DNA of 64,000 nt. It comes from Pseudomonas entomophila (GTDB taxonomy: Bacteria; Pseudomonadota; Gammaproteobacteria; Pseudomonadales; Pseudomonadaceae). Shown piece by piece: positions 9,290 through 17,894 of this stretch; within the stretch, counting starts at the first letter, position 1, and every line of letters begins with the position of its first letter. Under the pieces are notes generated by a model. It did not search any database and was not told the origin of the DNA. It saw nothing but the letters and a program-made list of their open reading frames with translations. The position numbers and the translations under genes are program-made. The stretch spans positions 1 through 64,000 of the forward strand of contig NZ_JAAMQI010000016.1 of the NCBI RefSeq assembly GCF_013523165.1, given 5' to 3'.

Positions 9290-10483
9290 ATGACCGACGC
9301 GTTGCCCCGCCGCACCTACCTGTACTTCGCCGCGCAGTCGATCAACCTGACGGCTGCGGTCATGTCGGTCACCATGGCCGCCATCGTCGGCTCGGCGCTC
9401 GCCCCCAGCGCCGCCTGGGCCACCGTGCCCTATGGGTGTCAGTTCCTCTTCGTACTGCTGGCGACGTACCCGGCGGCCCGGCTGATGGCGTCGATCGGCC
9501 GCAAGAAAGCCTTCCTGCTGGGCACCATCCCCTTGCTGGTCGCGGGCGTGACGGGGTACCTCGCGATCGCACACCAGCAGTTCTCGCTTCTGGTGCTCAG
9601 CCATGCGGCGCTGGGCGTCTACATTGCCTTCGCCAACTTCAACCGGTTCGCCGCGACCGACCACCTGGCGCCTTCGCTCAAGCCCAAGGCATTGTCGCTG
9701 GTGGTGGCCGGCGGCGTGCTGGCGGCCGTGTTCGGGCCGCTGCTGACGGAGGCCTTGAGGGGCGTGGCGGGCTTCCCGGTGTTTTCGTTGTGCTACGCCG
9801 CCTTCATCGGGCTGGCCGTGGTATCCGGGTTGCTGGCGGTCTGCCTGCCGGCGGACGCGCCGCAGCTAGCCCAGCGTCAGCAGCCTGCCGCCTCGGCCGA
9901 GGCCGGGCGGGTGACGCCGGACATCGCCGTGGCCATGGCCGTGGCCGGCATCGGGTATGGCGTCATGAACCTGCTGATGATCCAGGCCTCGATGCACATG
10001 CGGCACCTGCACGCGGACTTCGCCGACATTCGTCTGGCGATCCAGTGGCACGTGATCGCCATGTTCGCGCCGTCCTTCTTCACCGGGCACATCATCCGGC
10101 GGCTCGGGATCAAGACCACGCTGCACACGGGCTTCGCCTTGCTGCTGGGCTGCATGGCGCTCAACCTGGCCGGGGGTGGCCATGGGCTGATGACCCTGTC
10201 GCTGGTGGTGCTCGGGCTGGGCTGGAACCTGACCTACGTGGGTGGCGGGGCGCTGCTGACCCAGGCGTTGCACGGCAGCCCGGTGGCGTTCCAGATGCAG
10301 GGCAAGAACGACCTGGTGATCGCCCTGAGCGCGACCGTGGGCGCCTTCGCGCCTTCGCTGCTGTTCAGCAGCGTGGGCTGGGATGGCACCAACGTGCTGT
10401 GCCTGGTGCTGTGCGTCGCGGTATGGATCGCGATGGGGGTGCTGCTTGGCAAGGGCCGGCAGCCACGACCGTTGGCGTCCTGA
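9290..10483 (+). CDS. MFS transporter
   Basis: A 397-residue polytopic membrane protein with about twelve hydrophobic helices. The loop between helices 2 and 3 reads ARLMASIGRKKAF, the MFS motif-A region. The ATG at 9290 was chosen; an in-frame ATG at 9239 would add a polar 17-residue extension and sits closer to the operator. The substrate is unknown. Divergence from a PLP-binding regulator hints at an amine, amino acid or B6-related substrate, or a toxic compound to be exported. Confidence 0.85.
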   Translation: MTDALPRRTYLYFAAQSINLTAAVMSVTMAAIVGSALAPSAAWATVPYGCQFLFVLLATYPAARLMASIGRKKAFLLGTIPLLVAGVTGYLAIAHQQFSLLVLSHAALGVYIAFANFNRFAATDHLAPSLKPKALSLVVAGGVLAAVFGPLLTEALRGVAGFPVFSLCYAAFIGLAVVSGLLAVCLPADAPQLAQRQQPAASAEAGRVTPDIAVAMAVAGIGYGVMNLLMIQASMHMRHLHADFADIRLAIQWHVIAMFAPSFFTGHIIRRLGIKTTLHTGFALLLGCMALNLAGGGHGLMTLSLVVLGLGWNLTYVGGGALLTQALHGSPVAFQMQGKNDLVIALSATVGAFAPSLLFSSVGWDGTNVLCLVLCVAVWIAMGVLLGKGRQPRPLAS

Positions 10484-10498
10484 CCCCAGACCGGGCAG

Positions 10499-10524
10499 GG
10501 CGGGCAGCCTCGACGCTGCCCGCC
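10499..10524. terminator. Hairpin between convergent MFS and ndh genes
   Basis: GGCGGGCAGC and GCTGCCCGCC form a 10-bp perfect stem with a six-base loop between two converging genes. No long T-run is seen on either side, so termination may be weak or Rho-assisted. Confidence 0.55.
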
Positions 10525-10531
10525 GCGCAGG

Positions 10532-11827
10532 TCAGTGCAGTTTCAAGCGTGGCTCGGTGCCGCGGCCGATACGGCTGCCCAGCATCAGCATGAGGGTGCG
10601 AAAGGTGCCGTACAGCGCCATCTGGTGCATGCGGTACAACGACACGTAGAACATCCGCGCCAGCCAGCCTTCGAGCATCACGCTGCCGGTCAGATTGCCC
10701 ATCAGGTTGCCCACTGCCGAGAAGCGCGACAGCGAGACCAGCGAGCCGTAGTCACGGTAGGCGTAGGTCGGCAGCGGCTTGCCTTCCAGACGCGCCTTCA
10801 GGCTCTTGACCAGCAGCGAGGCCTGTTGGTGCGCGGCCTGGGCGCGCGGTGGCACGTTGCGATCGCTGTCCGGCTGCGGGCAGGCCGCGCAGTCACCGAA
10901 GGCGAAGATGTCGTCGTCGAGCGTGGTCTGCAAGGTCGGGCGCACCACCAGCTGGTTGATGCGGTTGGTTTCCAGGCCGTCGATGTCCTTGAGGAAGGCC
11001 GGCGCACGGATGCCCGCCGCCCAGACCTTGAAGCGCGCCTGGATCACCTCGCCGCTGGCGGTCTTGAGGCCGTCTTCGGTGACTTCGCTGACCGCGGCAT
11101 TGGTCATCACGGTGATGCCCAGCTTCTCCAGGGTCTTGTGCACCGGCTTGCTGATGCGCTCTGGCAGGGCCGGCAGCACGCGCGGGCCCGCTTCGATCAC
11201 GGTGATGTGCATGTCCTGGGGCTGGATGCTGTCCAGACCGTACGCGGCCAGCTCATGGGCCGCATGGTGCAGCTCGGCGGCCAGCTCGACCCCCGTGGCG
11301 CCCGCGCCGACGATGGCCACGCTGATCTTCTCGCTGGCGACATCGCCGGCATGGGCGCGCAGGTAGTGGTTGAGCAGTTGCTGGTGGAAGCGCTCGGCCT
11401 GCTTGCGGGTGTCCAGGAACAGGCAGTGCTGCGCCGCGCCCAGGGTGCCGAAGTCGTTGGTGTTGCTGCCCACGGCGATGACCAGGGTGTCGTAGCCCAG
11501 CACGCGCGCCGGCAGCAGTTCACGCCCGTCTTCGTCCAGGGTGGCGGCCAACTGGATCTGCTTGGCCTGGCGGTCCAGCCCGCTCATGCGCCCGAGCTGG
11601 AAGTTGAAGTGGTTCCACTTGGCCTGGGCCACGTAGTTCAGCTCGTCTTCCGAAGAGTTCAGCGAGCCGGCAGCCACTTCATGCAGCAGCGGCTTCCAGA
11701 TGTGCGTCAGGTTGGCGTCGACCAGGGTGATGTCGGCCTGCTTGCGCTTGCCCAGGCGTTTGCCCAGGTGAGTCGCCAGTTCCAGGCCGCCGGCGCCGCC
11801 GCCGACGATCACGATGCGATGTGTCAT
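10532..11827 (-). CDS. ndh: Type II NADH dehydrogenase
   Basis: A 431-residue membrane-associated FAD protein that passes electrons from NADH to quinone without pumping protons. Two dinucleotide folds are evident: the FAD motif IVIVGGGAGGLELATHLG at the N-terminus and the NADH motif AIVGAGATGVELAAELHHAAHEL mid-protein. The FAD-binding segment IFAFGDCAA also fits. The C-terminus carries the amphipathic stretch typical of NDH-2 (RMFYVSLYRMHQMALYG), which docks to the inner membrane. The start MTHRIVIVGGG at 11827 follows a weak ribosome binding site; earlier in-frame starts are not conserved-looking. Confidence 0.94.
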   Translation of the reverse strand: MTHRIVIVGGGAGGLELATHLGKRLGKRKQADITLVDANLTHIWKPLLHEVAAGSLNSSEDELNYVAQAKWNHFNFQLGRMSGLDRQAKQIQLAATLDEDGRELLPARVLGYDTLVIAVGSNTNDFGTLGAAQHCLFLDTRKQAERFHQQLLNHYLRAHAGDVASEKISVAIVGAGATGVELAAELHHAAHELAAYGLDSIQPQDMHITVIEAGPRVLPALPERISKPVHKTLEKLGITVMTNAAVSEVTEDGLKTASGEVIQARFKVWAAGIRAPAFLKDIDGLETNRINQLVVRPTLQTTLDDDIFAFGDCAACPQPDSDRNVPPRAQAAHQQASLLVKSLKARLEGKPLPTYAYRDYGSLVSLSRFSAVGNLMGNLTGSVMLEGWLARMFYVSLYRMHQMALYGTFRTLMLMLGSRIGRGTEPRLKLH

Positions 11828-12215
11828 GGGAGAGTCTCGTAAGGTTAAAGGAATGCGTGGCCTGGAAGGCCGGCCATGGCGTCCGGCAGCGGAGGGCGAG
11901 CGCAAGGCGGCTCAGAGCACCTGTCCACTGGGGCGACGGCGAAACGAGGCCCGACCCGACCACGGCGCATGAGCGCGCAGGGCACGACAGACGCCCTGCA
12001 GGCGCATGCCCGGCACAGGGCCGAGGGGAGGGGCGGTGGTCAACGACAGGACGCGGGTCTCGTGGAGACAGGCGACTGGTCATGCGGGGCCTCGTCGAAT
12101 GGGCACTGGGACGTGCAGGCGCGACCTCGGGCGTTGGCGCAGGGGCTCGACCGGGGAGCGTGAACGTCCTTAATGCGGCAGAGTGTACGCTATCGCGCGT
12201 CGAGGCGGCAGAGGC
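11828..12215. other. 388-base intergenic region upstream of ndh
   Basis: This GC-rich stretch lies between the DUF1780 gene stop and the ndh start, both on the minus strand. Apart from whatever promoter ndh uses, I see no gene, RNA or strong repeat. Confidence 0.4.
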
Positions 12216-12845
12216 TCACAGGCTGATGCCGACATCGAAGAGGATGCTGCGGCCCAGGTTGGCACGCAGAAAGTCCGGCGCGCCGGGGTGGGCGAACAGC
12301 ACACGGGCGAAGGTCGGGCCGACCAGCGACAGCGAACGCCAGCCTTGACGCAGGTACTCGGTCGGCGGCGGGAAGTGGCTGTTGAGGTCGAGCACTTCGC
12401 GCTTGAGGCTGGTGAAGGCGATGATGTCCAGCGTGCCCAGGTCCAGGCCGCGCTCGCGGTAGTTGTGGGCCTTCTTGCGCAGGGTCGGTGCCAGCCGTTG
12501 CAGCAGCTCCGCCGCGCTGATCCGCCGGGGACGCGCTTCGCGGCGCACCAGCTGGCTGAGGGAGAAGGCACTGCGGCGTCGCTGCAACTCCTCGCGCCAC
12601 TCATCGTTCAGGCGCCGCCCTTCGTCCAGCACGAAGAACACCTCGAACGCCGCGTCCCGGAACAGCACGTCCGGCGGCTCCTGCTCGGCGGGGGTGAAGT
12701 CTTCGCTGCGGTAGGCGATGTTCAGGCCTTGCAGCAGGCGCTGGCAGACCCAACGCTCACGCTCCCATTTGCGGGCATTGGAGAGGAAGGCGTTGGCCTG
12801 CTCGGCCTGGATGGTGAGCAGGCGCAGGTAATCTGAGTCATCCAT
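12216..12845 (-). CDS. DUF1780 protein
   Basis: A 209-residue protein beginning MDDSDYLRLLTIQAEQANAF, which I recognise as the Pseudomonas DUF1780 family found beside yacG and coaE. It is rich in charged residues (ERERWVCQRLL, EELQRRRSAFSLSQL), lacks a signal peptide or membrane helix, and is probably cytoplasmic. An upstream in-frame extension to 13,109 runs through the REP sequence and is not credible as coding. The function is unknown. Confidence 0.85.
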   Translation of the reverse strand: MDDSDYLRLLTIQAEQANAFLSNARKWERERWVCQRLLQGLNIAYRSEDFTPAEQEPPDVLFRDAAFEVFFVLDEGRRLNDEWREELQRRRSAFSLSQLVRREARPRRISAAELLQRLAPTLRKKAHNYRERGLDLGTLDIIAFTSLKREVLDLNSHFPPPTEYLRQGWRSLSLVGPTFARVLFAHPGAPDFLRANLGRSILFDVGISL

Positions 12846-12971
12846 GTACACAGCGTAGTCGCAAACTGTGACGGTATGAGGGCGAGCGGTGAGTGAGACG
12901 GTGGGGTAGGCGTGTAGAGGGCGATGGACTTCATGGGCCTTTCGAGTCCGATCGCGAGGTCGAGGTGAAAA

Positions 12972-13097
12972 TGGGCCCTGGCGGGCCCAATCGAGGCACA
13001 GGGGCCGCTCACCCCGTAGCCGCACCACGGCATCGTAGGCAATCGCGGTCCCATGTGGGAGCGGCCCCCGTGCCGCGATTGGGCCCGCAGGGCCCAT
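12972..13097. repeat. Inverted pair of REP-type elements
   Basis: Two roughly 40-base GC-rich elements face each other at 12,972-13,010 and 13,058-13,097. The reverse complement of the first matches the second with only a few differences (core GAGCGGCCCC, then GATTGGGCCCGC, then GGGCCCAT). This is the layout of a Pseudomonas REP doublet. It fills most of the 308-base gap between the yacG and DUF1780 genes. Confidence 0.75.
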
Positions 13098-13153
13098 ACC
13101 ATCAGCCAACCCGTTACCTGACCAAAGCCAAGCTACCGGTAGCCCTCACCTTC

Positions 13154-13354
13154 TCAGTGCCGAGGCTCCAGATCCCCCGAATACAGTTCATCCTCGGACT
13201 CCGCCGCCCCGGCAATCTTGTGGTCCTCGGCGGCCCAGGCCCCCAGGTCGATCAGCTTGCAGCGGTCCGAGCAGAACGGCCGAAACGCATTGGCCTCCTT
13301 CCATTCCACGGGCGCGCCGCACGTGGGGCATTCAACGGTCATGGGCTGGCTCAT
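13154..13354 (-). CDS. yacG: DNA gyrase inhibitor YacG
   Basis: A 66-residue zinc protein that inhibits DNA gyrase. The four zinc ligands are visible as CPTCGAP and [16 protein letters not shown], and the acidic tail is also typical. The start [13 protein letters not shown] overlaps the coaE stop by four bases, so the two are translationally coupled, as in other pseudomonads (pilD-coaE-yacG). A longer in-frame start would run into coaE. Confidence 0.95.
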   Translation of the reverse strand: MSQPMTVECPTCGAPVEWKEANAFRPFCSDRCKLIDLGAWAAEDHKIAGAAESEDELYSGDLEPRH

Positions 13355-13974
13355 GGCTGGCCTCCTCGTAAAGTCAGGTAAAAATCGTGCAGGCGATCGA
13401 TCTGCGCGTGCAGCCACGCCAGGTCACGGTCGTTGGTCACGACGTCGTCGGCATGCTGCAAGCGCGCTTCACGCGACAGCTGCGCCGCCAGGATCGCCTG
13501 CACCTGTTCCGGTGTGGTGCCATCGCGCTGCAAAGTACGCTGCACCTGCAGTTCGCGCGGCGTGTCGATCACCAGCACGCGCTGGGTCTTGCGGTACTGG
13601 CCGGATTCGATCAGCAGGGGCGAGACGTACACCGCGTACGGCGATTGCGCCTTGGCCAGGTAGCTGAAGATCTCCTGCCCGATCAGCGGGTGCAGCAGCG
13701 CTTCGAGCCATTGCCGCTGTACCGGGTCGGCGAAGATCAACTGCCGCAGGGAAGCCCGGTCGAGCTGCCCGTCCGCTTGCAGGACGCCCGTGCCGAACCG
13801 CTCGACGATGCTCGCCAGGGCCGGGCGCCCAGGCTCGACCACCCAGCGCGCCGCCTGGTCGGCGTCCACCAGGTGCACGCCCAGTTCGACCAGCCGGTGC
13901 GCGGCGGCGCTCTTGCCGCTGCCGATGCCGCCCGTCAGGCCAAGTATCCAGGGGGTAGTGCCGAGGGTCGTCAT
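13351..13974 (-). CDS. coaE: Dephospho-CoA kinase
   Basis: A 207-residue P-loop kinase that catalyses the last step of coenzyme A synthesis. The Walker A motif is [13 protein letters not shown], followed by the conserved [16 protein letters not shown] segment and the lid/adenine region [16 protein letters not shown]. It overlaps pilD by four bases upstream and yacG by four bases downstream, so it belongs to a tight operon. Confidence 0.96.
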   Translation of the reverse strand: MTTLGTTPWILGLTGGIGSGKSAAAHRLVELGVHLVDADQAARWVVEPGRPALASIVERFGTGVLQADGQLDRASLRQLIFADPVQRQWLEALLHPLIGQEIFSYLAKAQSPYAVYVSPLLIESGQYRKTQRVLVIDTPRELQVQRTLQRDGTTPEQVQAILAAQLSREARLQHADDVVTNDRDLAWLHAQIDRLHDFYLTLRGGQP

Positions 13975-14843
13975 CGAAATCCGATCAGTTGCAGGTAAGA
14001 GGCGCCTATTTCATCACCCCAGAGCACGGCAATCCACCCCGCGATGGCCAGATAAGGACCAAAGGGCATCACCGTCCCCAGCACCACGCCTGGCCGACGC
14101 AGCAACCACAGCCCTGCCACCGCACCGAGCAGCGACGACAGCACCAGCGTCAGCGGCAACACCTGCCAGCCGCCCCAGGCGCCGATCAGCGCCAACAGCT
14201 TGAAGTCGCCATGGCCCATGCCGTCCTTGCCCGTGATCAGCTTGAACAGCCAGAACACCGTCCACAACGACAGGTAGCCTGCCACCGCGCCCCAGAGCGC
14301 CCCGTGCAGCGGCACGAACAACCCCAGCGCATTGACGATCAGGCCCAGCCAAAGCATCGGCAGCACCAGCACGTCCGGCAGCACCTGATGCCGCGCATCG
14401 ATCACGCTCAGCGCCAGCAGGCACCAGGTCAGCACGGCCAAGGCCACGGCCTGTTCGCCAGGGCCCAGGGACCAGGCCACCACCCCGGTCAGCGCCGCGC
14501 AGCCCAGCTCCATCGAAGCACGCCGCCCGGCGACAGGCTGGCCACACCGGTCGCAACGCTGGCGCCTTGGCAGGTAGCTGAGCCAGGCGATGCGCTGCCA
14601 GGCCAGCAGGCGACGGTCGCAGCCTGGGCAATGCGAGGCTGGCAGCCATGTATCGCAGCGCGCATGCACGGTGGGCGCAAGCCCCAGCAGCGCCCGGGCC
14701 TCGTCCTCCCAGTGGCGCTTGAGCAGCGCCGGCAGCCGACAGGTCACCACGTTCAGCGCGCTGCCCGCCAGCAGCCCGAGCAGGGTCGCCATGGCCAGGA
14801 AAGCCCCTGGTCGCTGCGCGAGAAAAGTCCATGCCTCGTTCAT
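13971..14843 (-). CDS. pilD: Prepilin peptidase / N-methyltransferase PilD
   Basis: A 290-residue inner-membrane aspartic protease that cleaves the leader of type IV pilins and pseudopilins and methylates the new N-terminus. The cytoplasmic zinc loop has two CxxC pairs (CPGC and CDRC). The catalytic aspartates are in [10 protein letters not shown] and [10 protein letters not shown]. Several hydrophobic helices follow. Its ATG overlaps the pilC stop (TGATG); a GTG one codon earlier is also possible. It would process PilA encoded 1.5 kb away, and perhaps type II secretion pseudopilins. Confidence 0.95.
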   Translation of the reverse strand: MNEAWTFLAQRPGAFLAMATLLGLLAGSALNVVTCRLPALLKRHWEDEARALLGLAPTVHARCDTWLPASHCPGCDRRLLAWQRIAWLSYLPRRQRCDRCGQPVAGRRASMELGCAALTGVVAWSLGPGEQAVALAVLTWCLLALSVIDARHQVLPDVLVLPMLWLGLIVNALGLFVPLHGALWGAVAGYLSLWTVFWLFKLITGKDGMGHGDFKLLALIGAWGGWQVLPLTLVLSSLLGAVAGLWLLRRPGVVLGTVMPFGPYLAIAGWIAVLWGDEIGASYLQLIGFR

Positions 14844-16051
14844 CACATCAGTGCGCTCAGCTGGAAAATGGGCAGGTACATGGCGATCACCAGACCGCCC
14901 ACCACGACGCCAAGGATCAGCACAATCGTGGGCTCCAGCAAGCCGGTCAACTGTTCCATCGTTTGTCGGGCCTGGTCCTCGTAATGCTGCGCCGCCCGTT
15001 CGAGCATGTCGTCGAGCCGGCCGCTGCTCTCACCGATCGCGACCATCTGCACCAGCAAGGGCGTGAACAACGGCTCGCCGACCATCGCCCCTTGCAGGCT
15101 CTGGCCATTGCCCATGGCCTGGCGCAGCGCCAGGATCGCCTGCTCGTGCAACGGGTCGCCACAGGCCCTGGCCACCGTGCCGAGCGCATCCAGCAACGGC
15201 ACCCCGGCCGCGTAGGTCGTCGCCAGGCCGCGTGCGAACCGTGCCAGCGCCGCCTGGCTCAGCAGGGCACCGAACACCGGCACGCGCAGCACCGCGCGCA
15301 TCGTCCACAGGCGTACCTCGGGGCGCCGTCGCCACGCCGCTCGCGCGCCGGCCAAGCTGCCTGCCAGCGCCGCCAGCAGCCACCCCAGTGCGCCTGCCAG
15401 CCCCTCGGACGCGGCGATCACCCACTGCGTGAACGGCGGCAGCTCACCCCCCAGCCCGGCGAACAGCCCCTGGAACCGCGGCACCACCTCCAGCAACAGC
15501 AGCGCCGACACGCCCAGCCCCACCAGCAACAACAGCGCCGGATAGAGCATCGCCTTGCGCAATTGCCTGATCATCGCCTGACGCTGCTCGAGCATGTCGG
15601 CCAGCTGCTCCAGTTGCCGGTCCAGCGTTCCTGACTGTTCGCCCACCCGCACCAGGTTGCAGTACAGCGCATCGAACCACACCGGGTGCCGTTGCATCGC
15701 CTCGGCCAGCCCCAGGCCACCCGCCACCTCACGCGTGAGGCTCGACAACAGCGTCGCGCGCGTGGGCTCGGTGGTGGTGCGGCTCATCACCTCGAAAGCC
15801 TGCAACAGCGGTATCCCGGCCTTGAGCATCGTCGCCAGTTGCCGGCTGAACCCCGCCGGGTCCACCCGGCCCTGCCGTATCGGCCACCGCAACCAGGCAG
15901 GTGGCGCCGTGCTCACCCGCGTCACCCGGATCCCCTCGCGTGTCAGCAAGGCCCGCACCAGCGCCGCGCTACGGCCTGACCGCTGCCCCTTGAGCGCGAC
16001 CCCCGCCGCATCCACCCCTTGCCACACGAAGACACGATTGCGTTCATCCAT
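14843..16051 (-). CDS. pilC: Type IV pilus inner-membrane platform protein PilC
   Basis: A 402-residue protein with two tandem GspF/PilC cytoplasmic domains, the first around residues 65-190 (FSRQLATMLKAGIPLLQAFEVM) and the second around 265-390 (FARGLATTYAAGVPLLDALGTVA), each followed by membrane helices. It is the assembly platform of the pilus. The usual partner ATPase gene pilB is absent: only 325 bases separate this gene from divergent pilA. Confidence 0.93.
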   Translation of the reverse strand: MDERNRVFVWQGVDAAGVALKGQRSGRSAALVRALLTREGIRVTRVSTAPPAWLRWPIRQGRVDPAGFSRQLATMLKAGIPLLQAFEVMSRTTTEPTRATLLSSLTREVAGGLGLAEAMQRHPVWFDALYCNLVRVGEQSGTLDRQLEQLADMLEQRQAMIRQLRKAMLYPALLLLVGLGVSALLLLEVVPRFQGLFAGLGGELPPFTQWVIAASEGLAGALGWLLAALAGSLAGARAAWRRRPEVRLWTMRAVLRVPVFGALLSQAALARFARGLATTYAAGVPLLDALGTVARACGDPLHEQAILALRQAMGNGQSLQGAMVGEPLFTPLLVQMVAIGESSGRLDDMLERAAQHYEDQARQTMEQLTGLLEPTIVLILGVVVGGLVIAMYLPIFQLSALM

Positions 16052-16376
16052 GAACGATCTCCTCTACGCCCCTTCCACACAGGGCAGACGCCACCTCATC
16101 GACCGCACGCGACACCGTGCGCGGCCAGGGTGCGCCGACCTGCCAGCGATCCAAGCTCGACGCCCTTGTCGGCCCTCAGGCCTGCCCCTCGACATCACCT
16201 TGCGACAACCGCCGTAACAGCTTCAAATGCCCCTGTCGCTCAGCGCCCACTAGAGTAGTCCAGCCAGCCCGACGGCCCTTCGTCCAGGCGTGACAAAAGG
16301 TATCGGCCACGCCGTGTTCCACCCGCCGGGTCGACCACCGTCGTTCGCTTCACTACACCGCCAGGAGCTTTCCCGC
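16052..16376. other. Divergent pilC-pilA intergenic region
   Basis: These 325 bases should hold promoters for both pilus genes. In P. aeruginosa pilA uses a sigma-54 promoter, but I see no convincing TGGCAC-N5-TTGC element here. No remnant of pilB was recognised. Confidence 0.45.
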
Positions 16377-16787
16377 ATGCAAGGACAACGCGGCATCACC
16401 TTGATCGAATTGATGATCGTCGTGGCGATCATCGGCATCCTCGCCACCCTCGCCGTCCCCCTGTACACCGACCACCAGTCCCGTACTAAGGCCACCGCCG
16501 GCCTGATGGAAATCGCTGCCCTCAAGACCCCGATGGAGTTGCGTTTGGCCCAAGGCCAGGACGTGTCCGACGCCGCCAGCCTGGGCGGGCAGGGCACCAC
16601 CGCGCACTGCACCATCACTGCCACGGGCAACGCCGCTGCCGGGACGGCGACGCTCAGCTGCACGCTGATCGACGGGCCTGGCAACGTGACGGGCAAGGCG
16701 TTGACGCTGAACCGCAGCGCCAGCGGCTGGCGGTGCACGACCACGCTGGAGGCCGACCATGCGCCGAAGGGGTGCACGGGGGCGTGA
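16377..16787 (+). CDS. pilA: Type IV major pilin-like protein
   Basis: A 136-residue type IVa prepilin. The short leader MQGQRG ends in Gly, followed by [20 protein letters not shown] with the essential Glu at mature position 5. The first mature residue is Ile instead of the usual Phe. A C-terminal cysteine pair (WRCTTTL and KGCTGA) would close the D-loop typical of Pseudomonas pilins; a second pair (HCTIT and LSCTL) lies further in. The start follows CCAGGAGC. It is divergent from pilC and upstream of the tRNA gene. Confidence 0.92.
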   Translation: MQGQRGITLIELMIVVAIIGILATLAVPLYTDHQSRTKATAGLMEIAALKTPMELRLAQGQDVSDAASLGGQGTTAHCTITATGNAAAGTATLSCTLIDGPGNVTGKALTLNRSASGWRCTTTLEADHAPKGCTGA

Positions 16788-16866
16788 GGGGGCAGGGGAC
16801 GGAGAATAAATCGAGAGGGAACAAGGATTTGCGTAAACGGGCCGGGAGTGGTAGGTTTGCCTCCAC

Positions 16867-16942
16867 GCCGGTGTAGCTCAGTCGGTAGAGCAGCGCACTC
16901 GTAACGCGAAGGTCGCAGGTTCGATTCCTGTCTCCGGCACCA
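16867..16942 (+). tRNA. tRNA-Thr (anticodon CGU)
   Basis: A 76-base cloverleaf including encoded CCA: D arm GCTC/GAGC, anticodon loop CTCGTAA, T loop TTCGATT. The acceptor stem has a U-U opposition at 6/67 and the anticodon stem an A-C opposition at 31/39 as I fold it, otherwise all arms pair. Positions beside pilA and tRNA-Thr are known island insertion points in Pseudomonas; I did not find a duplicated 3' tRNA end downstream. Confidence 0.93.
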
Positions 16943-16985
16943 GTTCAGGTCCTAGCTAAGGCTACCAACATCTCTGGCCTCCCGT

Positions 16986-17010
16986 AAAACCCGCCTTCTG
17001 GCGGGTTTTT
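16986..17010 (+). terminator. Rho-independent terminator after tRNA-Thr
   Basis: AAAACCCGCC and GGCGGGTTTT form a 10-bp stem with a four-base loop and a T-run about 45 bases beyond the tRNA. Confidence 0.85.
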
Positions 17011-17191
17011 ACGTTATGGCGTTCCGTCGAAATTCGACAGCCGCCAGCCGGGCCGTATCAGATTTCCTGAAGTTTCGTACAGTGCCGCGAAGCCGCCTAG
17101 ATCCAGCAAGCCTCAGACCATCTCCGCAGGACGCAACGCACAGCCCTGTGCCAAACTCCCCACACCCTAAACAGACATGCAAGGAAGCCCC

Positions 17192-17671
17192 ATGTCGGAA
17201 CACGCCTTCGAACACCTGCTAGACACGTCCATGAACGCACTAATGGACAAGCAGCAAGCGCTGCACGATCAATACGCATTGGGCGACATGGCACGCTGGT
17301 CGCTCGATCAGGAGACGGCCACCGTGCAGTTCTTCGATGAGCAGGACCGCCTGGCCGTCGAGGGGCAAATCCTCAACATCGGCTCGTTCTCACCTGCACA
17401 TTCGAGCTGGAAGTGGGCCTGGAGCAACCCTTCGATACCTGAGCCGCTGCGTGAACGCGCACTGGTCTTGAAGGAGCTGGCAACAAGTACGGGAATGGAC
17501 TTCTTCGGTGCCGAAGAGGCGTTCAGCCTGGAGGACGAGTCCATGGCCTGGCAGCTGGCGGCCATTGCCGTGCAGCACCTGGGCGCGCTGGGCTGCTATC
17601 GGGCGGCATCGTCGGGTAATGGGCCTACCGTGTTCCTCGCCCTCACCGAGCTCAAGCACGCCAGCCACTGA
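17192..17671 (+). CDS. DUF6882-like protein
   Basis: A 159-residue soluble protein with no signal peptide. Its layout resembles the DUF6882 family: an N-terminal helix, then a beta-rich part containing [20 protein letters not shown], then a helical part with [20 protein letters not shown]. That family is common among small accessory-region proteins of unknown role. The ATG at 17,192 is preceded by AAGGAAG; an in-frame ATG five codons upstream is less well placed. It lies alone between tRNA-Thr and poxB. Confidence 0.7.
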   Translation: MSEHAFEHLLDTSMNALMDKQQALHDQYALGDMARWSLDQETATVQFFDEQDRLAVEGQILNIGSFSPAHSSWKWAWSNPSIPEPLRERALVLKELATSTGMDFFGAEEAFSLEDESMAWQLAAIAVQHLGALGCYRAASSGNGPTVFLALTELKHASH

Positions 17672-17894
17672 ATGCAGCGCAGCGCGTGGCACGGCTGCGC
17701 CCATGTGCACGGGTGGACCCGCTCCTGCCCGGAGCGGTAGCCTGACGACCACCACACGCGCAGGCATTTGGCGACAGGTCCACAAGCGCTGCACACCACA
17801 TGACGATTCCTTCACACACCCAAACGAACACCCCTCACCACGCCCCTGTCTCTACTCCATCGATCACTTCCTTCCCTTCGCACCAGGAGTTTTC

